Part shown: positions 26,585 to 35,113 of the stretch, piece after piece
Numbering within the stretch: position 1 is the first letter of the stretch
Layout of the letters: every line of letters begins with the position of its first letter
DNA from: JBBQVS01 sp963792705
GTDB taxonomy: Bacteria; Chloroflexota; Ktedonobacteria; Ktedonobacterales; Ktedonobacteraceae
Reading direction: 5' to 3'
Assembly (NCBI GenBank): GCA_963792705.1
Contig: CAWBXD010000011.1
Coordinates: forward strand, 310,001 to 374,000
DNA: 64,000 nt
Notes under the pieces: model-generated
The model's database searches: none
Told to the model about the DNA's origin: nothing
Seen by the model: the letters and a program-made list of their open reading frames with translations, nothing else
Position numbers and translations under genes: made by a program

Positions 26585-27562
26585 CTATTCTTCCATCACG
26601 GCTTGAATAGCGGTCAATACGCGTGCAGGTGTGGGTACATAGTAGTCTTCTTGTCCCGGTACGGGATAGGGCGTGTCATAGCCAGTGACACGGCCAACGG
26701 GTTTGAGCAACGAGTAGAGGCAGTGGTCGTTGATGATAGAGACGATCTCGGCTCCTACACCACCTGCTCGTCCGGCTTCGTGAACGATAATGGCTCGTCC
26801 AGTTTTTTCGACGGAGGCAACGATAGCGGCTTCGTCGAGAGGCCAAATGGTACGTAGGTCGATGACTTCAACGCTGGTGCCTGTTGTTTGCTGAGCCTTC
26901 TTTGCGGCCTCAAGTGCGACAGGTATCATTGCACCATAGGCAAAGATGCTGACATCAGTTCCCTCTTGTACGATGTTGGCCTTGCCAAGTGGAAGCGTAT
27001 AATGCTCTTCGGGCGTCTCTTGTCGAAACGAGCGGTAGAGTTTGATATTTTCAAGAAAGAGAACGGGATCAGGGTCGGCAACTGCTGAGGCAAGTAAACC
27101 TTTTGCATCGTAGGGATTTGAGGGAATAACGACTTTGAGGCCCGCCGTTTGCATAAAGACTCCCTCAAGGCTATCCGAATGCAGTTCGGGCGTGCGTACA
27201 CCACCACCATAGGGGGCACGTACAACGAGCGGACATGTTCGCACGCCAGCACTACGAAAGCGCATACGGGCCGCTTGCGAGACCAACTGGTTCATGCATA
27301 CAAAGAGGAAGCCCGCAAATTGTATCTCCGCGATTGGACGGAGGCCATAGACCGCCATGCCAATCGAGCTACCAATAATCGCCGACTCGGATAGAGGCGT
27401 ATCAAACACGCGCTGCTCGCCAAACTTCTGTTGTAATTTTTCTGTAACACGGAACACACCACCGTTGACACCGATGTCCTGTCCCAGCATTACCACACGC
27501 GAATCGCGCTCTAATTCTAGTGAGAGGGCATTGTTCAATGCCTCGATCATAGTCATCTGCAT
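26585..27562 (-). CDS. 2-oxoacid dehydrogenase E1 component, beta subunit
   Basis: A subunit of about 325 residues containing the pyrimidine-binding half of the thiamine diphosphate site and the transketolase C-terminal domain. Typical segments: MIEALNNALSLELERD, VMLGQDIGVNGGVFRVT, DTPLSESAIIGSSIGMAVYGLRP, APYGGGVRTPELHSDS, VIPSNPYDAKGLL, DPVLFLENIKLYR, and ATIWPLDE/VHEAGRAGGVGAEI-like C-terminal strands. ATG 27562 sits 9 bases after GGAG; an upstream extension to 27628 runs into hairpin repeat R4 and is rejected. It follows E1 alpha, separated by two repeat copies. Confidence 0.94.
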   Translation of the reverse strand: MQMTMIEALNNALSLELERDSRVVMLGQDIGVNGGVFRVTEKLQQKFGEQRVFDTPLSESAIIGSSIGMAVYGLRPIAEIQFAGFLFVCMNQLVSQAARMRFRSAGVRTCPLVVRAPYGGGVRTPELHSDSLEGVFMQTAGLKVVIPSNPYDAKGLLASAVADPDPVLFLENIKLYRSFRQETPEEHYTLPLGKANIVQEGTDVSIFAYGAMIPVALEAAKKAQQTTGTSVEVIDLRTIWPLDEAAIVASVEKTGRAIIVHEAGRAGGVGAEIVSIINDHCLYSLLKPVGRVTGYDTPYPVPGQEDYYVPTPARVLTAIQAVMEE

Positions 27563-27596
27563 GCTTATTTTCTCCACGTAAATGTATTTAATCCCT

Positions 27597-27663
27597 GTAG
27601 GGACCGATTCATCGCGTCCTTTTGGCAATCAACATCGACGAGGACGTGATCAATCGATCCCTA
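27597..27663. repeat. Hairpin repeat copy R4 (degenerate)
   Basis: The left arm at 27597-27620 reads GTAGGGACCGATTCATCGCG and onward; the right arm at 27641-27663 matches with several mismatches and ends CCCTA. It is the most degraded copy and lies between the E1 alpha and E1 beta genes, next to R5. Confidence 0.7.
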
Positions 27664-27695
27664 ATGAACATTGACACCGAATACGGTCATTCCCT

Positions 27696-27824
27696 CGGTA
27701 GGGACAGCAATTGATTGCGCCCGACTGCACCAGCGAAGCGAAGTGCGGTCTCTCCCCGGCGTCAATGCAGGGACTGGACATTGCTTCGCTCGTCCAGGGG
27801 CGCAATCAATTGCTGCCCCTACCG
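27696..27824. repeat. Hairpin repeat copy R5
   Basis: The arms are 27696-27722 and 27798-27824, 27 bp with one mismatch. The inner arm reads CAGCAATTGATTGCGCC and both edges are CGGTAGGG. The 75-base interior has smaller inverted repeats around GCTTCGCT but no gene. The right arm abuts the stop of E1 alpha. Confidence 0.8.
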
Positions 27825-28907
27825 TCATTGCTGTTTTCGGGTGTCAAAATTCATCAGGTGACGCTGCAGGTCTTCGCGTTGGGCTTGTAGGCGGGGTGAA
27901 AGAGTTTCGGACATGTAGTCAAAGAAGCCATCGGGCGCGGGTACTGGCATTGACTCGGCCTCGGTAACGGCTTGATTGATCTCTGCTTCAACCTCGTTGA
28001 CAAGCTGTTGGTTTTGGTCTTCCGAAAGCAAGCCTTGTTTGATTAAGAAGCGTTGGAAACGTGTTATTGGGTCTTTGAGCCGCCATTCCTCGATCTCTGA
28101 TGCGATACGATAACGTGTAGGGTCGTCAGCAGTGGTATGCGCTCCAATACGATAGGTGAGGGCCTCAATCAGCGTTGGACCGTATCCAGTACGAGCACGT
28201 TCAACCGCTTGTTGCATCACGTCGTAGACAGCGAGGATATCATTGCCATCGACGAGGACACCGGGGACGCCAAAGCCTGCGCCACGTGAAGCAATTGTGG
28301 GAGCGGCAGTTTGTTTGTAACGTGGTACGCTAATGGCCCAGCCATTATTTTGCACAAACAACACAACAGGGGCTTGAAACACGCCCGCGAAGTTCAAGGC
28401 TTCGTTAAAATCGCCTTCGGAGGTTGCACCATCGCCGCACACACCAACGGAAACAGAATTATCACCCGCAATTTTTGCCGCCATACCAAGACCAACCGCA
28501 TGCAGCATTTGCGTAGCGATCACGATCTGTATGGGCATACAGTGCGCTTCTGCTGGATAGGCAGGTGAGTAGCCTCGAAACGAGTAAATAAGTGTCGGGA
28601 TGGGGATACCTTTGACCATGAGCGATGCGATTTCACGATAGGAGGTAGAGAGCCAATCGTGTGGCTGCAGAGGAGCAGCTAAGCCAACCGAAGCAGCTTC
28701 TTGGCCCACCAATGACCCAAATGTTGTTGCGCGTCCCTGTCGTTGTAGTGCAATGATTTTGTTGGAGAAGGCCCGTCCGAGGTGCATAAAGCGATAGAGT
28801 TGTAGCAAGCGTTCAGTACTCAGGTCGGGCCTTGTTCGTAGAAGGTTGCCTTCCACATCAAGAATCTGATACGCTTCCATGCTTTGGTCAATTTGTTGGG
28901 TCGTCAC
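27825..28907 (-). CDS. 2-oxoacid dehydrogenase E1 component, alpha subunit
   Basis: A 360-residue thiamine diphosphate subunit. The cofactor motif runs from GDGATSEGDFNEALNFAG near residue 158 to VQNNGWAIS near 187. GQEAASVGLAAPLQPHDW (substrate channel) and the phosphorylation-loop-like YRIGAHTTADDPTRYR (near 272) are typical of PdhA/BkdA. It decarboxylates the 2-oxoacid together with E1 beta. The start appears to be GTG 28907, with GGAG 6 bases upstream. It is the first gene of the complex and follows leuD after hairpin repeat R6. Confidence 0.94.
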   Translation of the reverse strand: MTTQQIDQSMEAYQILDVEGNLLRTRPDLSTERLLQLYRFMHLGRAFSNKIIALQRQGRATTFGSLVGQEAASVGLAAPLQPHDWLSTSYREIASLMVKGIPIPTLIYSFRGYSPAYPAEAHCMPIQIVIATQMLHAVGLGMAAKIAGDNSVSVGVCGDGATSEGDFNEALNFAGVFQAPVVLFVQNNGWAISVPRYKQTAAPTIASRGAGFGVPGVLVDGNDILAVYDVMQQAVERARTGYGPTLIEALTYRIGAHTTADDPTRYRIASEIEEWRLKDPITRFQRFLIKQGLLSEDQNQQLVNEVEAEINQAVTEAESMPVPAPDGFFDYMSETLSPRLQAQREDLQRHLMNFDTRKQQ

Positions 28908-28939
28908 ATCAGGCTCCTTGCTTGTCTTTTCTTAAATCC

Positions 28940-29010
28940 GGTAGGGACCAATTCATCGCGTCCTCGTGGCAATCAACCGCCAACAAGGACGCGATGAATT
29001 GATCCCTACC
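28940..29010. repeat. Hairpin repeat copy R6
   Basis: The arms are 28940-28967 and 28983-29010, 28 bp with two G-T type mismatches. The edges read GGTAGGGA and the inner arm AATTCATCGCG. It lies between leuD and E1 alpha. Confidence 0.85.
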
Positions 29011-29017
29011 AGATGGT

Positions 29018-29644
29018 CTATTGCGTTGAAAGACTAAATAACCAGGGGGCTTCTTGTTTGCGGCGTTGCTCGTAGGTGGAAATCTCTTCGTTGTGTGAGA
29101 GAGTCCAGCCAATGTTGTCGAGACCTTGAAGCAAAGCTTCTTTACGGAAATGGTCGATATCGAAATGAATAACACGTTTACTTGGCGTGACTACAGTTTG
29201 TGCTCCAAGATCGACGCTCAACGTATAGCCTTCTTGCGCCTCAACCTCCTTAACGAGTTCTTGCACAATTGCATTCTCAAGGGTAAGCGGTAGAATACCG
29301 TTGTTGAAGCAATTGTTGTAGAAGATGTCGGCGAAACTGGGTGCGATGATACAGCGAAAGCCATATTCGCGAATAGCCCAAGGAGCATGCTCACGTGAGG
29401 AGCCGCAACCAAAGTTGTCACCAGCAATGAGAATGCTGGCACCCTTGTAGCGCGGTTGGTTCAAGACAAACTCAGGATTTGGGGTTCGTCCATCGGCAGC
29501 GAAACGCCAGTTGGCAAAGAGCGCATCGGCGAAGCCTGTACGTTTGATTGTTTTGAGGAAACGCGCAGGCGTGATTTCATCGGTGTTGACGTTTGTGCGA
29601 TCCAGTGGCATAGCCAATCCGGTGTGTACAGTAAATGGTTCCAT
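29018..29644 (-). CDS. leuD: 3-isopropylmalate dehydratase small subunit
   Basis: A 208-residue swivel-domain subunit of isopropylmalate isomerase. Characteristic segments are TGLAMPLDRTNVNTDEITPARFLKTI at the N-terminus, the loop GDNFGCGSSREHAPWAIREYGF near residue 75, and a SFADIFYNNCFNNGILPL strand near 105. With LeuC it interconverts 2- and 3-isopropylmalate in leucine synthesis. It starts 9 bases after leuC, with no strong ribosome binding site, which suggests coupling. Confidence 0.95.
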   Translation of the reverse strand: MEPFTVHTGLAMPLDRTNVNTDEITPARFLKTIKRTGFADALFANWRFAADGRTPNPEFVLNQPRYKGASILIAGDNFGCGSSREHAPWAIREYGFRCIIAPSFADIFYNNCFNNGILPLTLENAIVQELVKEVEAQEGYTLSVDLGAQTVVTPSKRVIHFDIDHFRKEALLQGLDNIGWTLSHNEEISTYEQRRKQEAPWLFSLSTQ

Positions 29645-29653
29645 GATATGTAT

Positions 29654-31057
29654 TTATGCCTCTCGAATATCTACGAAATGTCCAGCGATAGCGGCGGCGG
29701 CAGCCATAGCAGGGCTTACAAGATGGGTACGTCCACCACGTCCCTGACGACCCTCGAAGTTGCGGTTGCTGGTCGAGGCGCAACGTTCGCCCTCAGTAAG
29801 ACGGTCGCCATTCATGGCAATACACATACTACAGCCAGCCTCGCGCCACTCGAAGCCTGCATCGCGGAAAATGTCGGCGATACCCTCTTCCTCGGCCATG
29901 CGACGTACCTGTGTTGAACCAGGAACGACCATTGCGCGAACGGTTGATGCGACATGTTTGCCTTTGACATATTGTGCCGCCATACGCAAGTCTTCTAAAC
30001 GCGAGTTGGTACAGGAGCCAATGAAGACGGTATCAAGTTTGATATCAGTAATTTTTTGTCCAGCTTGCAGCCCCATGTATGCAAGGGCACGCTCGTAGCC
30101 CTCTCGTTTAAGCACGTCTTGCTCGGCTTCTGGGTCGGGAACGGAGGCGGTTACATCGGCGACCATACCAGGGTTGATACCCCATGTCACCTGTGGTCCA
30201 AGGCCATCGACATTGATTTCATACACACTATCGAAGGTTGCATCGGGATCGCTGGCAAGTTGTCGCCATGAAGCTACAGCTTGATCGAAGAGTTCACCCT
30301 TTGGGGCGTAACGGCGTCCCTTGATATAGGCAAAGGTGATGTCGTCGGGAGCAACCATACCGGCGCGCGCACCCGCTTCAATCGCCATATTGCAGAGGGT
30401 CATGCGGCCTTCCATCGAGAGGCTACGAATTGTCGAGCCGCTAAACTCGATTACATGACCTGTCCCCACGCCTGTACCAAGTTTGCCGATGATGGCGAGT
30501 GCCAGGTCTTTCGCGGTTACGCCAGGGGCAAGTTTGCCCTCGACACGAATATTCATCGTTTGGGGCTTCTTTTGTAGCAGACATTGTGTCGCTAAGACGT
30601 GCTCAACCTCACTGGTGCCAATGCCGATGGCAAAGACGCCTAATGCGCCGTGTGTCGAGGTATGTGAGTCGCCGCAGACAAGCGTCATTCCGGGCAAGGT
30701 TAGCCCTTGCTCTGGTCCAATAATGTGGACGATACCCTGGCGTGCGTCGTTCATATCGAACAGGGTGAGGTTAAAATCGACGGCATTCTGCTCCATCGTG
30801 GTGATACACAGTTCGCTGGCACTATCTACCACGTCAAGCATTTTGCGTCCATTGACGGTTGGCACGTTGTGGTCAAGAACCGCGACGGTGGCATCTGGCC
30901 GACGAACAGGGATATGGGCCATACGTAGTCCCGCGAACGCTTGTGGGGATGTGGCCTCATGGACAAGGTGACGGTCAATATATAGGATTGCTGATTCCCC
31001 TGGCACGTCACGCACAACATGTGCATCCCAAATTTTGTCGAACATTGTTTTTGACAT
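29654..31057 (-). CDS. leuC: 3-isopropylmalate dehydratase large subunit
   Basis: A 467-residue aconitase-type subunit binding a [4Fe-4S] cluster. Key segments: KTMFDKIWDAHVV, YIDRHLVHEATSPQAF, VCGDSHTSTHGALG (first cluster cysteine), FIGSCTNSRLEDLR, and the C-x-x-C pair in REAGCSMCIAMNGDRL. Full length for the family. The start is ATG 31057 (MSKTMFDK), 8 bases after GGAG; an upstream frame to 31132 is leader sequence. Order on the minus strand is LeuA-like, leuC, leuD; no leuB is seen in the window. Confidence 0.96.
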   Translation of the reverse strand: MSKTMFDKIWDAHVVRDVPGESAILYIDRHLVHEATSPQAFAGLRMAHIPVRRPDATVAVLDHNVPTVNGRKMLDVVDSASELCITTMEQNAVDFNLTLFDMNDARQGIVHIIGPEQGLTLPGMTLVCGDSHTSTHGALGVFAIGIGTSEVEHVLATQCLLQKKPQTMNIRVEGKLAPGVTAKDLALAIIGKLGTGVGTGHVIEFSGSTIRSLSMEGRMTLCNMAIEAGARAGMVAPDDITFAYIKGRRYAPKGELFDQAVASWRQLASDPDATFDSVYEINVDGLGPQVTWGINPGMVADVTASVPDPEAEQDVLKREGYERALAYMGLQAGQKITDIKLDTVFIGSCTNSRLEDLRMAAQYVKGKHVASTVRAMVVPGSTQVRRMAEEEGIADIFRDAGFEWREAGCSMCIAMNGDRLTEGERCASTSNRNFEGRQGRGGRTHLVSPAMAAAAAIAGHFVDIREA

Positions 31058-31582
31058 ACTGGTCACTCCATAAAATTCTAGAAACCAGGGCACCCACAAG
31101 GGGACGCCCCTATGTATACGAGCGTCACACATAGGTGTGTTTTACAGGAAGGCTACCATTGCTCGTATCCTGATCCTCGCTTTTGAGGACTCTAGCGGTA
31201 GTCAGAAGTTAGATATCTTATTGTACCTTGTGCAGTACCCATCTTACAACTAGCACAGGTGGAATTTCTCCCATATTTGCCCAGCTAAACCATCTTTCTC
31301 CCTCAACGAATGCGAGAAATGCTGGCTCTTCCAGGCCATTTATCATAAAACCAACCTTAAAACAGCTCGTGAAGTGGACGACAAAATAGTAGGGACCACA
31401 TTGATGGCGTCCGAGGCCCAATTCATTGGGCGAGGTGCATCCATTCTCGTTTCTTACATAATCTCTCACAACAATTGATGCATGATGAGGACTGCACCTT
31501 GCTTCGCTCGTGCAGTGGACGCCATCAATGTGGTCCCTACGAAAACTCTCACATCAAGGTTGGGAGACCACTACGGTTTCCC
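31058..31582. other. Gene-free region between LeuA-like gene and leuC
   Basis: A 525-base spacer with no convincing gene. It holds hairpin repeat R7 (31389-31540). Nearer leuC, on the minus strand, are several short hairpins: TCCTC-GAGGA near 31175-31190, CCTATGT...ACATAGG around 31110-31135, and AGGGG-CCCCT near 31099-31111. I see no T-box consensus and no leucine-rich leader peptide. Confidence 0.55.
31389..31540. repeat. Hairpin repeat copy R7 (long form)
   Basis: The arms are 31389-31412 and 31517-31540, 24 bp and perfect. The inner arm reads CACATTGATGGCG, unlike any other copy. The 104-base interior starts with a nested palindrome (CCCAATTCATTGGG) and shares a TGCATCCAT...TTTCTTACATAATCTC stretch with copy R9. 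Confidence 0.85.
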
Positions 31583-32758
31583 TTATACGGGTGTTTTTCC
31601 CAATGCGCTGTCAGCGATGTAACGCAGGTCCAGTTCTTCCAGGACTTTCTTTTTGCCGAGCAAGAGTTTTGCCATATCGAAGGCGGAATTGAGTTGCTCT
31701 TTCTCTAATGTGTACCCCAATTCGCGCATTTGGGCGGCAAGGGCGGCACGGCCAGAAAGTTTGCCCATGTACATGCGACGATCAGAAGGCGTTAGGCCGA
31801 TAAATTCGGGAGTCATAATCTCATAGGTACGTGCATCTTTCAAGACACCATCCTGGTGAATACCACCACCGTGGGCGAAAGCGTTTTGTCCAACGACCGA
31901 TTTTGTCCATTGTGGTTGCATGCCGGAGAGTTTGGCGACAAGACGGCTGGTGGGAACAAGTTTTGTGGTGTCTATGCCGACATCCAAGCCGAGTTCCGCG
32001 CTACGAGTGCGAAGGGCCATGACGATATCTTCTGTCGCGGTATTTCCCGCACGTTCACCGAGGCCATTGATACAGCTATCAACACGCTCGGCACCGTTAC
32101 GCAAACCTTCTATAGCATTAGCCACAGCCATACCCAGGTCGTCATGACAATGGGCAGAAATCCGTGCTTGCGGAAATTCGCGGCGCACCTCCGCGATTAG
32201 AGCACCGAATTCCCACGGTAGCGCGAAACCTACAGTATCACAGATGGCGATGAAGCGCACACCTTCTTTTAGAATGGCTTCACACACCTCTAGGATGAAG
32301 TCGTGTTCGGTCCGTGTCGAGTCCTCAAGCGCAAAATCTACATTTTCGGTGTAGCTTCGAGCTTGAGCTACGGCGGTACGGGCGAGTTCGCGCACTTCGT
32401 CGCGCGTCTTGTTAAGTTTGACCTGACGATGCAGAGGCGAGACGCTGATAAATGGGTGAATGACAGGTTTTTCGGCGTCTTTGACCGCCTGCCATGCGCG
32501 TTCAATATCTTGTGGGCGAGTTCGGGCGATGGAGCATATTTCGGCGTTGCGTACTTTTGAGGCAATAAGGCGAATGCACTCGAATTCTCCAGGGGAGGAG
32601 ATGGCAAAACCACAATCGAGGGTGTCAAAGCCCATATCGGCGAGGGCTTGAGCAATAGCAAGCTTCTCTTCTGGAAAGTAGTTCACTCCTGGCGTCTGCT
32701 CGCCATCTCGAAGCGTGGTTTCAAAAAATTTTATGATGCGTGGTTGTGGTGTGGTCAT
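31583..32758 (-). CDS. 2-isopropylmalate synthase-like enzyme lacking regulatory domain
   Basis: A 391-residue DRE-TIM metallolyase that condenses acetyl-CoA with a 2-oxoacid. It has FFETTLRDGEQTPGV near the N-terminus (catalytic R-D), the metal ligands in ISAHCHDDLGMA near residue 202, SCINGLGERAGN near 230, and FAHGGGIHQDGVLKDA near 294. The chain ends about 50 residues after the TIM barrel region (LLLGKKKVLEELDLRYI), so the roughly 120-residue C-terminal leucine-sensing domain of classical LeuA is absent. It may be an unregulated isopropylmalate synthase or act on another 2-oxoacid (citramalate, homocitrate or chain elongation). Position upstream of leuC/leuD supports the isopropylmalate route. 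Confidence 0.85.
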   Translation of the reverse strand: MTTPQPRIIKFFETTLRDGEQTPGVNYFPEEKLAIAQALADMGFDTLDCGFAISSPGEFECIRLIASKVRNAEICSIARTRPQDIERAWQAVKDAEKPVIHPFISVSPLHRQVKLNKTRDEVRELARTAVAQARSYTENVDFALEDSTRTEHDFILEVCEAILKEGVRFIAICDTVGFALPWEFGALIAEVRREFPQARISAHCHDDLGMAVANAIEGLRNGAERVDSCINGLGERAGNTATEDIVMALRTRSAELGLDVGIDTTKLVPTSRLVAKLSGMQPQWTKSVVGQNAFAHGGGIHQDGVLKDARTYEIMTPEFIGLTPSDRRMYMGKLSGRAALAAQMRELGYTLEKEQLNSAFDMAKLLLGKKKVLEELDLRYIADSALGKTPV

Positions 32759-32848
32759 CGGAAACTCCTTTGTTTCGCTTTTTTTAAGCGTGATGAGCCA
32801 TTTACGATGAAAATTATACGCAACTTAGAGGAGTGTATGCAATAGAAG

Positions 32849-34015
32849 TCACTCAATCCAACTATAGGGATAACTGGCATCGTCGATGCGCTCGGCATGA
32901 GTTGTCAGTTTTAAGGGATAGAAGGTATCGACCATAACGGCGAGTTCTTCGGTGCGTTCGACGCCAAGGCTTTTTTCAACGGCACCCGGATGCGGGCCAT
33001 GTGGAATGCCACGTGGGTGCAGTGTGATTGAGGCCCGTTCGATACCACGACGACTACCAAAGTTGCCGTTGACGTAGTAGATCATTTCTTCGCTGTCGAT
33101 GTTGCTATGGTTATAGGGAACTGGGATCGATAGGGGATGATAGTCCAGTTTGCGCGGCACAAACGAGCAGATGACGAAATTTGGTCCCTGAAAGGTTTGA
33201 TGGACTGGTGGGGGCTGATGCACACGACCTGTGATTGGCTCAAAGTCGGCTATGTTCAAGGCATAGGGGTATTCGTAGCCATCCCAACCAATGGCATTGA
33301 ATGGATGGAAGTCATACCAATAGCTGGTGAGCGTATCACCAACTTTGAGGCGCACCTCAAATTCGCCACGTTCCATGTGTGTTACTAGTTCTTGCGGACG
33401 ACGTAGATCGCGGTCACAGTAGGGTGAGTGTTCCAAGAATTGTCCATTGTTGTTGAGATAGCGATGAGGTGGCGCGATTGTGCCACGCGCCTCAATTACT
33501 AAAAAGGTGTTTTCCGTGTTGTTAGCGTTGTGAGTGAAACGGAAGGTTGTGCCACGTGGGATAACGATGTAGTCACCTTCGTGATAGGGGAGCAGACCAA
33601 AGGTGCTTTCGAGTACGCCCTGTCCATCATGCACGAAGTAGACGAGATCGGAGTCGCCATCTCGATAGAAGTAATTCATCTCGGTGATAGGTTTTGCGAC
33701 CGCCAGGATAACATCTTTGTTGTACATAAGGGTTTGCCGACCCAATACTGCGTCGCCAGCAGGGGCAAGCTGTGCGGTTTTTATGTGATGGTGGCGTTGC
33801 AGCCGCTCGTCCCATTCTTGATGAGCGTACTGCTCTGTTGGGAAGCGTTCTACTTTCATGACGCGTGTTGGGGGATAGGTATAGTAGATGATGGAGTAGT
33901 TGCCCGAAAAGCCTTCGGTGCCAAAGAGTTCTTCAGAGTATAGTCCACCATCGGGTTTGCGAAATTGGGTATGTCGCTTGGGCGGTATTTCACCGAGATG
34001 ATGATAGCTTGGCAT
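32849..34015 (-). CDS. hmgA: Homogentisate 1,2-dioxygenase
   Basis: A protein of about 388 residues that opens the homogentisate ring to maleylacetoacetate. Family segments are PSYHHLGEIPPKRHTQFRKPDGGLYSEELFG at the N-terminus, VIPRGTTFRFTH (cupin strand) and PPPVHQTFQGPNFVICSFVPR. The C-terminal iron site reads YNHSNIDSEEMIYYVNGNFGSR and ASITLHPRGIPHGPHPG, supplying His, Glu and His ligands. The start is ATG 34015 (MPSYHH), 6 bases after AGGAG. It is the third gene of the HPPD/FAH/HmgA unit. Confidence 0.95.
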   Translation of the reverse strand: MPSYHHLGEIPPKRHTQFRKPDGGLYSEELFGTEGFSGNYSIIYYTYPPTRVMKVERFPTEQYAHQEWDERLQRHHHIKTAQLAPAGDAVLGRQTLMYNKDVILAVAKPITEMNYFYRDGDSDLVYFVHDGQGVLESTFGLLPYHEGDYIVIPRGTTFRFTHNANNTENTFLVIEARGTIAPPHRYLNNNGQFLEHSPYCDRDLRRPQELVTHMERGEFEVRLKVGDTLTSYWYDFHPFNAIGWDGYEYPYALNIADFEPITGRVHQPPPVHQTFQGPNFVICSFVPRKLDYHPLSIPVPYNHSNIDSEEMIYYVNGNFGSRRGIERASITLHPRGIPHGPHPGAVEKSLGVERTEELAVMVDTFYPLKLTTHAERIDDASYPYSWIE

Positions 34016-34037
34016 AATTGTCTCCTTTGACAAGAGA

Positions 34038-34089
34038 ATGTAAGGGGCAGCTGCTCCTAACTGGAGTCCGGGGCAACTACCCCTTGCAT
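34038..34089. repeat. Imperfect hairpin between hmgA and FAH gene
   Basis: The arms are 34038-34057 and 34070-34089, 20 bp with four transition-type mismatches, centred on AACTGGAGTC. A separate GTAGGGAC edge (read on the minus strand) at 34113-34122 contains the TAG stop of the FAH gene. It resembles the GTAGGG repeats but with a GTAAGGGGC edge. Confidence 0.5.
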
Positions 34090-34118
34090 CCCCGCTTTAA
34101 GCCTAATGATTTGCGTCC

Positions 34119-35111
34119 CTACATGATGCGGTTACGCAATACACCGATACCTTCAATTTCTAGTTCCACTTCGTCGTCGCGCTGTAGCCACGGGTGAACT
34201 TGTGTGCCGAGTTCCAGGATACATCCTGTGCCAACAGTGCCAGAACCGATCACGTCACCAATCCGAATGCGCGCATTGCGCGAGGCGTAGGCAATCATTT
34301 CGGCAAAACTGTAGTGGATTTGGTTGAAGTTGCCTCGCGAAACCTCGTGTCCGTTGATACGAGCGATCATAGGTAAATTATAGCGTTCGGATGCGCCATG
34401 TCCAGTACGGCGTGATGCAAGGTCATCAGGTGTGACAAGGACGGGACCAAGCGAGGTTGCAAAATCTTTACCTTTGCCAGGACCAAGACCGATAGCCATG
34501 TCTTTCATCTGAAAATCGCGAGCACTCCAGTCGTTCATGATAGTATAGCCAGCGATATAGTTAGCCGCTTCCTCGACAGGAATGTCTTTGCCATCACGCC
34601 CAATAACGCAGGCAATCTCTAGCTCGAAGTCGAGGGCGTGACTACCAACGGGATAGGGAACGGGATTGTCATGACCATAAAGTTCACTGTTATTGGTGAA
34701 GTAAAACGTTGGCACCTCGTACCATTCGGGCATTATGTCAAGTCCACGATTAGCACGAGCAGTTTTGACGTGTTGCTCAAAGGCGAAGAAGTCGCGCACC
34801 GTAGGAGGGTCGGGTATCGGTGGCACTAACACCACTTCGTTCAAGGTGTACTCTTCGCGTACAGGTGCCTGTGTCTGCATAATGGTTGTTGGAAATTCCG
34901 ATAGGGAAAGGGGAAAGCCAGAGCCTGACGCATAGGAACTATAAGCAGGACCGGAAGGTTTAGGATGAGTGGCTACCTGAGCCTTTAGCAGCCCATCGGC
35001 GTCACGCAGCAATGCAAGGAGCGTGGGGTACTCCAAAGCCACAATCGTATGGTCGAGCAGAACCCCTGCTCGCGTTTTGCGTTCGCCAGTGAGAAATGTC
35101 ACGAGTTTCAT
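34119..35111 (-). CDS. Fumarylacetoacetate hydrolase family protein
   Basis: A 330-residue enzyme with the FAH beta-sandwich/metal site: FYFTNNSELYGHDNPVPYP, then DFELEIACVIGRDGKDI (E-x-E metal ligands) near residue 160, GYTIMNDWSARDFQ (D ligand), GPGKGKDFATSLGP, and a C-terminal IGSGTVGTGCILE strand. Next to hmgA and hppD, it very probably cleaves fumarylacetoacetate or maleylacetoacetate in tyrosine breakdown. The ATG lies 2 bases after the HPPD stop. Its TAG stop coincides with a GTAGGGAC repeat-like edge. Confidence 0.92.
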   Translation of the reverse strand: MKLVTFLTGERKTRAGVLLDHTIVALEYPTLLALLRDADGLLKAQVATHPKPSGPAYSSYASGSGFPLSLSEFPTTIMQTQAPVREEYTLNEVVLVPPIPDPPTVRDFFAFEQHVKTARANRGLDIMPEWYEVPTFYFTNNSELYGHDNPVPYPVGSHALDFELEIACVIGRDGKDIPVEEAANYIAGYTIMNDWSARDFQMKDMAIGLGPGKGKDFATSLGPVLVTPDDLASRRTGHGASERYNLPMIARINGHEVSRGNFNQIHYSFAEMIAYASRNARIRIGDVIGSGTVGTGCILELGTQVHPWLQRDDEVELEIEGIGVLRNRIM

Positions 35112-35113
35112 GG

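Noticed and set aside
31058..31300. T-box or leucine leader peptide upstream of leuC
   Set aside because: No T-box consensus and no leucine-rich short ORF could be found on the minus strand, only short hairpins.
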